Positions 18,648-27,359 of a stretch of 64,000 bases of DNA are shown one piece after another. Where the stretch lies: assembly GCA_963790405.1 (NCBI GenBank), contig CAWBOJ010000007.1, positions 35,954 through 99,953 on the forward strand. Reading direction: 5' to 3'. Both the position numbers and the translations under genes were made by a program. The DNA comes from JBGSMX01 sp963790405 (GTDB lineage Bacteria; Actinomycetota; Coriobacteriia; Anaerosomatales; JAGXFU01). The notes beneath the pieces were generated by a model that ran no database searches, was not told the origin of the DNA, and saw only the letters and a program-made list of their open reading frames with translations. The first letter of the stretch is position 1, and each line of letters begins with the position of its first letter.

Positions 18648-19805
18648 TCAGGCCCTGTGGGCCGACAGGGACGTGTCCTTCACGAACGGCGGCTTGACCA
18701 CCTTCGCCGACACGGTCTTCTTGCGGATCGTCACTTCCAAGTCCGTACCCGGTTGCGCCAGGTCCGTCGGAACATACGCAGTCGCAATACCATGCTGAAG
18801 TGTCGGCGAGAACGTGCCGCTTGCCACCTTACCCACCTCGGTGCCGTCGTGCAACACGGCATGTCCGGGCCGAGGAATGCCCGCCTCGAGCGCAAGCCCC
18901 ACCAGACGACGCGTCGGCCCCTCCTCACGCACCCGCAAGATGGCTTCTTTGCCGGTGAAGTGATCCTTGGCAAGATCTACAATCCAGCCCAGTCCTGCAG
19001 AGACAGGATCGACTCCGCGGTCCATTTCCGCCCCGTGAAGCGCATATCCCATCTCAAGACGAAGGGTATCCCGAGCACCAAGACCACACGGGGTGACCTC
19101 GGGAAATGACAGAATCGCGCGCCACAGCTGTGTCACCAAAGAAGAGTGCGTCATGAGTTCCACGCCATCCTCTCCCGTGTAGCCCGTGCGCGACACGAGC
19201 ACGGGTACCGTGTCCAGGACGGCCTCGGCTATTCCGAAGCGTGGAGGAAGTTCGAATCCCGCACCGGCAAGTTCCATGACAACATCGATTGCGCGGGGGC
19301 CCTGCAATGCGATGAGTGCGGTGCGTTCGGATTCGTCGACGAGCTCGACAATCCCATCACCGGGGCATGCTTCTGAGCGCACACCCTCGGCAACCGTCAC
19401 CCCGCTCGGACATCGATCCTTCATCCAATCCAGATCGGTCTGGCGGTTGGCCGCATTCGCGATGATCAAGTACTCAAGATCGCCCGTGTGATACACGATC
19501 AGATCGTCGATGATGCCTCCGTCGTCATCACACAGCAAGGTGTACTGAGCCGAACCCAGATCGGCAAGCTTACCCAGATCATTCGTGAGCAACGACTGCA
19601 GGAACTCAAAGGAGCCGAATCCGAACACGCGGAACTCCGCCATGTGACAGATGTCGAATACTCCTGCCGAGAAGCGAACGGCCTTGTGTTCCTCGATAAT
19701 CCCCGTGTATTGGACCGGCATCTCATAGCCGGCGAAGGGCACCATACGTCCACCAAGCGCAAGATGCTCCTCGTACAACGGTGTCCGCTTCAGGCTCGAG
19801 TTCAT
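18648..19805 (-). CDS. gcvT: Glycine cleavage system T protein (aminomethyltransferase)
   Basis: Transfers the one-carbon unit to tetrahydrofolate and releases ammonia. 385 residues from ATG 19805, preceded by AGAGGAG at 8 bases; an in-frame TTG at 19811 is less likely. Motifs are HLALGGRMVPFAGYEMPVQY, the Asp-containing DICHMAEFRV and LGARDTLRLEMGYALHGAEM. First gene of the gcv operon. No glycine riboswitch fits in the 44-base gap to dacA, so transcription may enter from there. Confidence 0.95.
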   Translation of the reverse strand: MNSSLKRTPLYEEHLALGGRMVPFAGYEMPVQYTGIIEEHKAVRFSAGVFDICHMAEFRVFGFGSFEFLQSLLTNDLGKLADLGSAQYTLLCDDDGGIIDDLIVYHTGDLEYLIIANAANRQTDLDWMKDRCPSGVTVAEGVRSEACPGDGIVELVDESERTALIALQGPRAIDVVMELAGAGFELPPRFGIAEAVLDTVPVLVSRTGYTGEDGVELMTHSSLVTQLWRAILSFPEVTPCGLGARDTLRLEMGYALHGAEMDRGVDPVSAGLGWIVDLAKDHFTGKEAILRVREEGPTRRLVGLALEAGIPRPGHAVLHDGTEVGKVASGTFSPTLQHGIATAYVPTDLAQPGTDLEVTIRKKTVSAKVVKPPFVKDTSLSAHRA

Positions 19806-19849
19806 TGGCAAAGCTCCTCTGTCTCATCTATGCATTCACGGTCACCAGA

Positions 19850-21142
19850 TCAAGCAGGTGCTGCGACCGCAGCCGGCTCGCCGAAGATCACCCGCCATGC
19901 ACGCCGAACGGCAATCCAAATCTTCTCAAGGAAGCCGGGCTCAGGCACCGTTTCACCGGCGACGATCGGCTCTTGCGCCAGCAGCCGCTCACCCTGGGCA
20001 ATCGACAGCGTACCAATCCGTTGGCCCGTTGCGACCGGCGCCCTTACCTCGGGCTCCAGCGTGATCTCGCGAGTGAGTTCACCGTCCAGGTCGAACACGG
20101 GGGCCACGACATCGGTGGTTATCAGAGCAGTCACGTCAATATCGAGGTAGTCCGCCACCGGGACGAGACCCATGGTGTCGTCCGCACTCGCCAAACGACG
20201 CAGACCGTAGTGCTCGAAGCCCCAGTCGAGTAGCTCCTCGGCTTGGACGAAGCGCGACATCTCACTGTCGGCTCCAAGAACGACCGCCGTGAGTCCGACA
20301 CCTGCCCGCTCGGCAGAGGCGACCAAACAGTATCCCGCATCGTTGGTCCACCCTGTCTTCACGCCCGTAGCTCCTTTGTAGCGGCCGATCAGGTAGTTCG
20401 AATTCTCGACGGTCCTGGTGTCGCGTGCTGTTTGCACGGTAGCAGTTGGCTGCGCCACGATTTGAGCAAATGTGGCGTTCCCCATCGCATAGCGAGATAG
20501 CACGGCCAAATCGCGGGCCGACGTATGGTGTCCCTGCTCATCAAGACCGTGAGCATTCGTGTAGTTGGTGTTGTCCAACCCGAGCTGCTTGGCCTTCTCA
20601 TTCATCATGCGAACGAAGTCCGGCTCGGTGCCTGCAACATGTTCGGCCAAGGCCACGGCCGCCTCGTTGCCCGACTTCACGAGAAGTGCCTCCAACATCT
20701 CGGACACGCTCGCCACGTCACCTGCACGCAATCCGGCCGCCGACTCACCTACCGAGATCGCAGACGAAGACACGCTGACGGACTCGTCCAAACTCGCGTT
20801 CTCCAGAACCACGACGGCCGTCATGATCTTCGTCGTGCTTGCCATGGAGTGCGGAAGGTCTGCGTCGCGAGCCCACAGCTCCCGCCCGTCATCGGTGACA
20901 AGGATTCCAACCGCCATCCCTACCGACGGAACCTGCTGTGCAGCCTCAGCCGTGTCTTCTACAGGAATCCCGCCAACCGAATCTACAGCCCACGCACTGG
21001 CAAAACCACAGGTCAGGGCAACGAGTATCGCAGCCAGAAGCAACCCTACCGCCACACCCTGACCCGATTCGTGACCCGCTCGAGCAAAGCGACAGTGATG
21101 CTGGACACGTACGTTGTGTGTGGATCCATGCCGTGGTTTCAT
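19850..21142 (-). CDS. D-alanyl-D-alanine carboxypeptidase (DacA/PBP5 family)
   Basis: 430-residue secreted serine peptidase that trims peptidoglycan stem peptides. Signal segment VAVGLLLAAILVALTCGFAS ends near AWA. Catalytic motifs are S-x-x-K in MASTTKIMTAVV, S-x-N in VKSGNEAAVALAEH and K-T-G in GVKTGWTNDAGYCL. A C-terminal PBP5_C-like region (VAPVFDLDGELTREITLEPE) precedes an amphipathic membrane-anchoring tail (IWIAVRRAWRVIFG). ATG at 21142 preceded by AGGAAC. Divergent from the pilin gene; the 87-base gap should hold both promoters. Confidence 0.94.
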   Translation of the reverse strand: MKPRHGSTHNVRVQHHCRFARAGHESGQGVAVGLLLAAILVALTCGFASAWAVDSVGGIPVEDTAEAAQQVPSVGMAVGILVTDDGRELWARDADLPHSMASTTKIMTAVVVLENASLDESVSVSSSAISVGESAAGLRAGDVASVSEMLEALLVKSGNEAAVALAEHVAGTEPDFVRMMNEKAKQLGLDNTNYTNAHGLDEQGHHTSARDLAVLSRYAMGNATFAQIVAQPTATVQTARDTRTVENSNYLIGRYKGATGVKTGWTNDAGYCLVASAERAGVGLTAVVLGADSEMSRFVQAEELLDWGFEHYGLRRLASADDTMGLVPVADYLDIDVTALITTDVVAPVFDLDGELTREITLEPEVRAPVATGQRIGTLSIAQGERLLAQEPIVAGETVPEPGFLEKIWIAVRRAWRVIFGEPAAVAAPA

Positions 21143-21229
21143 GCTTGTTCCTGGAACTGCCGATGTATGTCAGAGTGGGCGTGGACAAGTGAAGCATAGC
21201 AGTGCCTATGGCGCCAGGGAGGCAGCGCT

Positions 21230-21559
21230 GTGAACCGTTCGGGGACCGACAACGGATTCAACCTTGTTGAGCTCATGCTTGTTGTTGCAATCATGGGTAT
21301 CATCGTGTCAATTGCCATTGCAACTTACTCGTTCTCGATTTCGCACGCGCGAAGCATAGCCTGTCATTCAAACCAGCGCATACTCACCGATGCTGCATCG
21401 GTCTATCTCGCCAACGAGGGGCATCCTCCAGCTGACATCGAAGACCTACGCCCCTACGCAAACACGTTCGACACTGTGATCACATGCCCGTCTGACCATG
21501 CTGTCCTGCTCGAGTGGGACGCAGACGAAGAGGAGGTCGTGTGCCCGCTGCATCCCTGA
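21230..21559 (+). CDS. Type IV prepilin-like protein
   Basis: 109 residues. N-terminal class III signal with processing site G-F and hydrophobic helix: NGFNLVELMLVVAIMGIIVS, with the Glu at +5. The body ends with a two-Cys loop (TCPSDHAV ... VVCPLHP), similar in plan to ComGC/GspG-like minor pilins. GTG start with GGGAGG upstream. No pilus ATPase, platform or prepilin peptidase is encoded nearby, so it would rely on machinery elsewhere. Followed by the degenerate GGDEF membrane protein after 34 bases. Confidence 0.87.
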   Translation: MNRSGTDNGFNLVELMLVVAIMGIIVSIAIATYSFSISHARSIACHSNQRILTDAASVYLANEGHPPADIEDLRPYANTFDTVITCPSDHAVLLEWDADEEEVVCPLHP

Positions 21560-21593
21560 TATGCGCACGACCCACGACGCACAAGGAGGGCCG

Positions 21594-22424
21594 ATGAAGT
21601 ACTCGCGCTTCGAAGCGCTCGTGCTCGCTGTCGGATTGGCTGCAGTCGCGGGGAGCATGTTCTTCGGTTTCGGCGGAACATTCATTGCCGAGGAGGTCAT
21701 CGCTCAGCTGCTTCTGCTCGGCGTGCTCTTCGGAGCCGTGCACTGGGGCCGCCCCGGAGGATTCATCGCCGCTCTCATCGCTTCTGGCGGCTACATCGTG
21801 CTGCGAATCCCACTCGTGATCGGCGAGCGCGGACTCACCGCCGAGATCACATCGCTCGTTGTCATTCGAGTGGTGACCTATGGATTGATCGGCATCGTTG
21901 GCGGAGAGCTCGCCTCACGCATTAAGTACGTCTTTGCCAGACTCGAGAGCAACTCGGGCGTTGACGAATGGACTGGCATCTTCAACCAGCGACTGATTGT
22001 CCGTGCAATCGAAACGGCATGCGGACAACACGCCCGCTACGACACTCCGTGCTCGGTTGTCATCATCACGCTGTCTCCTCACCTCACGTCGGACCTGCGT
22101 GCGTCAAAGCAGCGCGCAATCATCCGTGGAGTCGCGAACCACCTGCGAGCAGACATCAGGCTTGTCGACGAAGCTGGGCGTCTTGACGACGGCCGCTTCC
22201 TGATAGTCCTGCCGCACACGGGTCAGGCAGGCGGTCTGGTGGTCGCCGAGAGGTTGCGCAAGGGTGTATGTGACGCACTCGGCGCCAAGCAGGATTCGGT
22301 AGACGTCCGAACTCTCAGCACACCTGAAGATGCTGACGAACTCAACGCGCTCAGAGACGCACTCGCCGTAGACACCCTAGAGATCGACTCACGTGCTCGC
22401 GCGGCTCAGGAGTCCCGTTCGTAG
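21594..22424 (+). CDS. Membrane protein with degenerate GGDEF domain
   Basis: 276 residues, ATG with AAGGAGGG upstream. Four or so N-terminal membrane helices (ALVLAVGLAAVAGSMFFGFG to about residue 105), then a GGDEF-fold domain: DEWTGIFNQRLIVRAIETAC stands where D-x-LTG-x-x-NRR occurs, and RLDDGRFLIVLPHTGQAGGL where the GGDEF loop should be. The active-site GG(D/E)EF is LDDGRF, so cyclase activity is unlikely; a receptor or structural role is more likely. Its 3' end overlaps the convergent ACT gene by 19 bases. Paired with the prepilin gene. Confidence 0.8.
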   Translation: MKYSRFEALVLAVGLAAVAGSMFFGFGGTFIAEEVIAQLLLLGVLFGAVHWGRPGGFIAALIASGGYIVLRIPLVIGERGLTAEITSLVVIRVVTYGLIGIVGGELASRIKYVFARLESNSGVDEWTGIFNQRLIVRAIETACGQHARYDTPCSVVIITLSPHLTSDLRASKQRAIIRGVANHLRADIRLVDEAGRLDDGRFLIVLPHTGQAGGLVVAERLRKGVCDALGAKQDSVDVRTLSTPEDADELNALRDALAVDTLEIDSRARAAQESRS

Positions 22425-22843
22425 AGCTTGTCAGCCCCGATCACGCGAATCCCGGCATCCGCAAGTACCTCAGCCGCGCGTTGATCGTCTACCTTCAGGA
22501 TGTCCACAGCCGCGTCAGCTCCAGGCTCGACGAAGGCGTACGCATATTCCACGTTCACCGAGGCGGCGCCCAGGGTCTCCAGAACGTCCGCCAGCCCACC
22601 CGGACGGTCAGGAATCTCCACAGCTATGACATTGGTCACAGACACCCCGTAGCCCGCTGCATCCAGGCGGTTCTTCGCAGCCTGCGGCTGGTCACAGATG
22701 ATCCGAACGACGCCAAACTCCGCGGTATCGGCAATCATGAGCGCACGCATGTTGATACCGGCGTCCGCGAGACTACGCGCCATCTGAGCGAGGTGTCCGG
22801 GCTTGTTCTCGAGAAAGACTGAGAGCTGTTCAATGGTCTGCAT
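22406..22843 (-). CDS. Tandem ACT-domain protein next to paaK
   Basis: 145 residues, two ACT domains (IEQLSVFLENKPGHLAQMAR, then VIAVEIPDRPGGLADVLETL). Paralog of the ACT protein in the iorAB operon (4923-5342), with closely matching spacing. Likely an amino-acid sensor for the aryl-CoA pathway. ATG at 22843 preceded by AGGAGGGGAG, 13 bases after paaK, so the two are co-transcribed. The frame extends to 23002 into paaK but without similarity. Confidence 0.88.
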   Translation of the reverse strand: MQTIEQLSVFLENKPGHLAQMARSLADAGINMRALMIADTAEFGVVRIICDQPQAAKNRLDAAGYGVSVTNVIAVEIPDRPGGLADVLETLGAASVNVEYAYAFVEPGADAAVDILKVDDQRAAEVLADAGIRVIGADKLYERDS

Positions 22844-22856
22844 GTGTACTCCCCTC

Positions 22857-24149
22857 CTACTCGTCGCGTAGATCGACGACGCGCTTGGCTTTGCCTTGGC
22901 TGCGTTCGATGGACTTCGGCTCCACGAGTTTGACGGCGATTGAGATCGCCAGCGCGGACTGTATCTCGGCCTTGACTGCGTTCTGAAGTCGTTCGAGTTC
23001 ACGAATCTCGTCGAAGTTGGTGTCTGGAGCCACTTCGACGTTCACCTCAACGGTATCCATCGAGCCCTTCTTGCGTAGTACGACCTGATAGTGCGGCGCT
23101 ACGCCGGGTATACCAGTCAGAACCTGTTCGATCTGGCTGGGGAAGACGTTCACGCCTCGGACGATGATCATGTCATCGGAGCGCCCGGTCACACGCTCCA
23201 TGCGGCGGAACGTGCGCCCACACGAGCATTCGCCGGGAATCACCCGTGAGATGTCGCGCGTGCGATACCTGATGACCGGTATGCCCTCTTTGGTGAGTGT
23301 GGTGAAGACGACCTCGCCGGTTTCTCCGTCAGGAAGCGGCTGCAGTGTTTCGGGGTCGACGATCTCAATCAGGAAATGATCCTCGTTGACGTGCAGCCCG
23401 TATTGACACTCGCATTCTGAAGCGACCCCTGGGCCGAGCACCTCAGACAATCCGTAGATATCGAGGGCTTTGACACCAAGCAACTCCTCGACCTGCGTGC
23501 GCATGTTCTCGCTCCACGGCTCGGCGCCGAACACTCCTGCCTTGAGCGGGAGCGAGTGGATGTCGACGCCCATCTCTGCGGCCGTTTCGGCGATAAGAAG
23601 GGCATAACTCGGCGTACAGGCAAGAATCGTCGTCCCGAAGTCCTGAAGGACCTGGACCTGACGCTTGGTGTTGCCCCCGGATATGGGAATCGTCACTGCC
23701 CCGAGACGTTCCGAGCCATAGTGGACCCCCAGACCTCCGGTGAACAGGCCGTATCCGTACGTGACCTGAACGATATCGTCAGCCGTCGCACCTGCACACG
23801 CCAAAGTGCGAGCCATCAGATCGGACCACATGTCGATGTCGTTGGCCGTATATCCGACCACTGTGATCTGACCGGTTGTGCCCGAAGAAGAATGCACGCG
23901 CACGATATCGCTTAGGGGCGCAGCGAACATGTTGTAGGGATAGCCGGCGCGCAGGTCGTCTTTCAAAGTGAACGGATAGGCGCCGAGATCGGCGAGACTC
24001 TCAATAGCGGGAGACACGCCTGCCTCGTCGAACGCGGTCCGGTAGAAGTCGACATTGTCGTAGACGCGGTGCAGAACGTTCCGCAGCCGCTCAAGCTGCA
24101 GCTTCTCCAGCTCGGGTCGTGGCATCGCCTCGTACTCGGGCTGATACAT
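22857..24149 (-). CDS. paaK: Phenylacetate-CoA ligase
   Basis: 430-residue AMP-forming ligase activating phenylacetate or indoleacetate to the CoA thioester. Motifs: VRVHSSSGTTGQITVVGYTA (P-loop), DIYGLSEVLGPGVASECECQ, TLTKEGIPVIRYRTRDISRV and a C-terminal AMP_C_2 domain beginning DDMIIVRGVNVFPSQIEQVL. Start ATG 24149 with GGGGAGAGGGG upstream. In reverse it would allow ATP gain from the aryl-acetyl-CoA made by IorAB, as known from archaeal and bacterial amino-acid fermenters; direction is inference. Confidence 0.95.
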   Translation of the reverse strand: MYQPEYEAMPRPELEKLQLERLRNVLHRVYDNVDFYRTAFDEAGVSPAIESLADLGAYPFTLKDDLRAGYPYNMFAAPLSDIVRVHSSSGTTGQITVVGYTANDIDMWSDLMARTLACAGATADDIVQVTYGYGLFTGGLGVHYGSERLGAVTIPISGGNTKRQVQVLQDFGTTILACTPSYALLIAETAAEMGVDIHSLPLKAGVFGAEPWSENMRTQVEELLGVKALDIYGLSEVLGPGVASECECQYGLHVNEDHFLIEIVDPETLQPLPDGETGEVVFTTLTKEGIPVIRYRTRDISRVIPGECSCGRTFRRMERVTGRSDDMIIVRGVNVFPSQIEQVLTGIPGVAPHYQVVLRKKGSMDTVEVNVEVAPDTNFDEIRELERLQNAVKAEIQSALAISIAVKLVEPKSIERSQGKAKRVVDLRDE

Positions 24150-24177
24150 CCCCTCACCCCTCTCCCCGCGACAGCCC

Positions 24178-26217
24178 CTAGGGTTGGGGCGCCGGTGTCG
24201 CGCTTGCCTCGGTCGCAACAGGCATGGTCCCGACCCTTAGTACCTGGGTCTTCGTCTTGTAGATCGACGTGAACTTGTCCTCTCGCAGAAGAGAACCGTT
24301 CTGGTAGACCTTGCGAGTGACAACTATCTTACGCCCATTCACGCCTGAGTCCTCAACGACCTGAGAGCCCTCGGGCATGGTGGGATCTTCCACCTCTTCG
24401 ACCGGGAATGCCACGATGTCGTAGAACGCACCTGTCGTAGCTTTGACCTCATATCCCGGGTCAGTGCCGTAGATGCTGATGGTGAGCGAACTGTTCGAAT
24501 ACCCGGTCGCTACCAGCACGTAGTTCGGCGTGTCGTTCTTGAACTTGAAGTCGGGACCCCCCCACGACACAGTCGCGTCACGACCGGCCGGGTAGTGCGA
24601 GATATAGAACGAGTGGTTCTTGCGTTCAACAACCGGTAGTCCGGACTCAAACACCGAGTTGAATATCGTAGTGCCGACCTGACAGATTCCGCCTCCGAGC
24701 TGCGGCACCAGCTTGCCATTGACGATTGCCGGTGCTTCCTGATAGCCCTTCTCGGCAGTGCGTGGCCCGATTGTCTCGTTGAATGAGAACGTCCCACCGG
24801 GCGCGACCAAAGCGCCATCGAGCGCATCTGCAAGCGTGTGGATGTTGTTGACGCGCGGCGCGTTGCCGGACTCATACGTAGTCGTGTATGTCGAAATCCG
24901 CTCCTTGATGCCCATCGCTTGAGCATCCTCGGTCGTGATATCGGGCTCCACCCGCTGGGTGCGAAGCGTCACCGAACGCTCTCCGTCCCCCAGCAGCACG
25001 GTCGTCAGCTCTACCGCCAGCGCCCCGATATCCGGACCAACGCCATCTTGGGAAGGAATGATCGACACTTGCCCGCCACCGGCCTTGAAACGCGCGTTCT
25101 CTGCGGGGCGACCAGCGGTCCCAACGCGTGGGGTCACCGTTCCCGACGCCTTCGTGGGGTCGATGAACGCCTCAAGGGCCATTTTCGTGACGCCGGGTAC
25201 AGAGGTAGCCGAAACCGACTCTTCCTCCCCGCTCACGGTCTCGGGCTCCCCCGCCAGGTCAAGCGCAGCACTGCTCTCGACACTCTCGGGCGTCACGGTT
25301 CGAAACGCGATCCAGCCCGCAATCTCTTGAGCCTGAAACTCCCACGAGTCTCCCTCGTAGGTGACAGTGACAGGTCCGGACATCATCGTCCGGGCATCCT
25401 GGGCAGCACGCTCTGCGTCCTCATCGGTCACCTGAACCGGGACGAATTCGGCTGCGACATCGACTGTTCGGTCGGTCTCGGCGAAGGCGGAAAGCATGTC
25501 CACCGCGACCTCGTCACGACGCACAGCAAGTCCCAATTCTGAGGGATCCACTCTTGCTTCAGTGCCTTCAATCACGACCGAGGCGTCTTTCGGAGCCCGA
25601 TCCACGGATGTCCCGACCTCATCGACCACAGCGCTTACCAGGTCCGCATCACCGGCCACTGCAGCGGGTAGGTTCACCTCGGCAAACCAAGCCGAAAGCC
25701 GCTCGCCTGCGGCGACCCAGAATCCCCCGGAGCGACCCACTTCGAATGCAGCATCAACGGCTGTCGTAGTCAGCAAAGACGCCGCGACCTGCGTGGCCTC
25801 AACTGACCACTGCTGCTCATCTAGCCTGAGCACGACGGGCTCGTCGAGTCGTGGTCCGAGCTCCTCGGCAAGACGCTCCTCTGCGCGCTCTCGCGTCAGA
25901 CCGCCCAACCCTACGCCGCCCACCGCGACTCCCGGGTGAATCCGTCCGACGCTCGCAGCAGCTTCGACCACGAGCGCAACCACGAGAAGCGCGATGATGG
26001 CCGACGGAATCCCGACCGCCCAACGCTGCCAGACAGGAAGCTCACGCAGCCACTTCCGGAACGCCTTGAGGCCGTGTGGTTTCGAGCGGTTCGCCCGTCG
26101 CTCGGCCCACTCGCCCGCACTGAGTCGCGGCCCGTCTAGATCGACTTGTGGGACCGACCCGGAGAAGGCATCGCTCCCGTCATTCGGTATGGATTCTATG
26201 TCGTTCTCTTCGCTCAC
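24178..26217 (-). CDS. VanW-family cell-wall protein with peptidoglycan-binding repeats
   Basis: 679 residues. Cytoplasmic N-terminus, one membrane helix (AVGIPSAIIALLVVALVVEA), then two PG_binding_4-like modules, first after HPGVAVGGVGLGGLTRERAE. A VanW domain (about residues 430-600) has YTTTYESGNAPRVNNIHTLA, GGTFSFNETIGPRTAEKGYQ and GGGICQVGTTIFNSVFESGL. A G5-like C-terminal segment ends in KTKTQVLRVGT and a Pro/Ala tail. GTG start at 26217 with AAGGAC upstream. Probably anchored and facing the cell wall; the VanW function is unknown. Confidence 0.9.
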   Translation of the reverse strand: MSEENDIESIPNDGSDAFSGSVPQVDLDGPRLSAGEWAERRANRSKPHGLKAFRKWLRELPVWQRWAVGIPSAIIALLVVALVVEAAASVGRIHPGVAVGGVGLGGLTRERAEERLAEELGPRLDEPVVLRLDEQQWSVEATQVAASLLTTTAVDAAFEVGRSGGFWVAAGERLSAWFAEVNLPAAVAGDADLVSAVVDEVGTSVDRAPKDASVVIEGTEARVDPSELGLAVRRDEVAVDMLSAFAETDRTVDVAAEFVPVQVTDEDAERAAQDARTMMSGPVTVTYEGDSWEFQAQEIAGWIAFRTVTPESVESSAALDLAGEPETVSGEEESVSATSVPGVTKMALEAFIDPTKASGTVTPRVGTAGRPAENARFKAGGGQVSIIPSQDGVGPDIGALAVELTTVLLGDGERSVTLRTQRVEPDITTEDAQAMGIKERISTYTTTYESGNAPRVNNIHTLADALDGALVAPGGTFSFNETIGPRTAEKGYQEAPAIVNGKLVPQLGGGICQVGTTIFNSVFESGLPVVERKNHSFYISHYPAGRDATVSWGGPDFKFKNDTPNYVLVATGYSNSSLTISIYGTDPGYEVKATTGAFYDIVAFPVEEVEDPTMPEGSQVVEDSGVNGRKIVVTRKVYQNGSLLREDKFTSIYKTKTQVLRVGTMPVATEASATPAPQP

Positions 26218-26225
26218 ATGTGTCC

Positions 26226-27014
26226 TTATTGTCCCGAAACCGGCTCTGCGAGGCGGAAACTCTCCGTCTTGGCTGCCGGCACTGTCACTTCATCCACTTC
26301 TTCGATCTCCACGCTCACGCCGGGAAACGTCGACAGAGTGGCGTTCAAGCCGCCGGGAAGCGTCAGGGCCTGGGCGAGACCGGATGGATCACCGATCGCC
26401 TTCACCTCGAAATCCCTGCTCAGCAGAACGCCATCCAATTCGATGCGTGTCCCTTCTCCCGAGAAACCGGAGCGGGCGACAACCCGATTGTCGTTGACCG
26501 CGATCGCCTCGGCACCTCCTGATCGGAGTTCGTTCACCAGCGCAACGAAATCCTGGGGAAGCAGCACCCGCTCCTCGTCCTTGACATGCACGATGACACC
26601 CGGACCCACCGCAGACTCCAATCCGGCGATCACCCGGAGCGCTTTGAGTTCCTTGGCTGCTTCGTTCAGTACCTCACTTCGATCCTGCGTCTCTTGTTCT
26701 GCCGAGAGTATCCGGATCTCAAGAGCCATGATCTCGTTGCGTATCCCCGTGTTCTCGGCAGTCAACTCCTGGATGATGATCGCAAGATTCTGATCGGACT
26801 GCCGATCTAGAGAACTCTCGAAGCTCGCATTGCCGCGCCACTGAGCAACCAGCAAGAAGCCGACCAGGAGCAACCCGGCCGCGAGAGTCGCCAGAAGTCG
26901 CGCCTCGTGGAAGCTGCGCTCCACTGCCTTCTCGCCCGCGACGAGACTCCGGATAGACGCATCCTTGAGATGAACCAGCGTCTCACGTGGCTTCTTGGGT
27001 GCGGTCGAACCCAC
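26226..27014 (-). CDS. DUF881 family membrane protein (copy 1, after Sbp)
   Basis: 262 residues. Basic N-terminus, single membrane helix (LATLAAGLLLVGFLLVAQWR), coiled-coil region (about 80-125), then the DUF881 domain with SAVGPGVIVHVKDE, LRSGGAEAIAVNDNRVVA and IGDPSGLAQALTLPGGL. GTG start immediately after the Sbp stop. Forms with Sbp and the second DUF881 gene a module corresponding to Rv1823-Rv1825. Function unknown, likely cell envelope. Confidence 0.92.
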   Translation of the reverse strand: MGSTAPKKPRETLVHLKDASIRSLVAGEKAVERSFHEARLLATLAAGLLLVGFLLVAQWRGNASFESSLDRQSDQNLAIIIQELTAENTGIRNEIMALEIRILSAEQETQDRSEVLNEAAKELKALRVIAGLESAVGPGVIVHVKDEERVLLPQDFVALVNELRSGGAEAIAVNDNRVVARSGFSGEGTRIELDGVLLSRDFEVKAIGDPSGLAQALTLPGGLNATLSTFPGVSVEIEEVDEVTVPAAKTESFRLAEPVSGQ

Positions 27015-27359
27015 CTACTCCCACCCCCACCGGCTGAACATGAGGCCGCGTACCGTACCGAGGTTGTCGAACAGGCGGATTCCGAAGGCCACCACAGCGG
27101 CCAAGTACAACTCACGCACGCCAATCCGATCCCCGACGAATACGATGAACGCCGCCATCAGGGTATTTGTGATGAACCCGGAGACAAAAACCTTGTCGTC
27201 GAACGTGTGCTCGAGTGACGCACGCACCCCGCCCAAACATGAATCGATGGCCGCCAGAACCGCCACACCAAGATACGTCAGCAAGGCCACCGGAATTGCG
27301 ATGTTCGTGAGTAACCCGAGTGTTACGCCAAGAGCGAGCGCCAATACGAGGACCATCAT
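27015..27359 (-). CDS. Small basic protein Sbp (DUF1290)
   Basis: 114-residue integral membrane protein with three or four helices (MVLVLALALGVTLGLLTNIA and LYLAAVVAFGIRLFDNLGTV) and the conserved LAAIDSCLGGVRASLEHTFD. Sbp genes sit between DUF881 genes in many Actinobacteria, as here. ATG at 27359 overlaps the upstream DUF881 stop (ATGA). Function not known. Confidence 0.93.
   Translation of the reverse strand: MMVLVLALALGVTLGLLTNIAIPVALLTYLGVAVLAAIDSCLGGVRASLEHTFDDKVFVSGFITNTLMAAFIVFVGDRIGVRELYLAAVVAFGIRLFDNLGTVRGLMFSRWGWE

Noticed and set aside
19806..19849. Glycine riboswitch before gcvT
   Set aside because: Only 44 bases separate dacA and gcvT, too short for the aptamer, and no matching helices are visible inside dacA's end.
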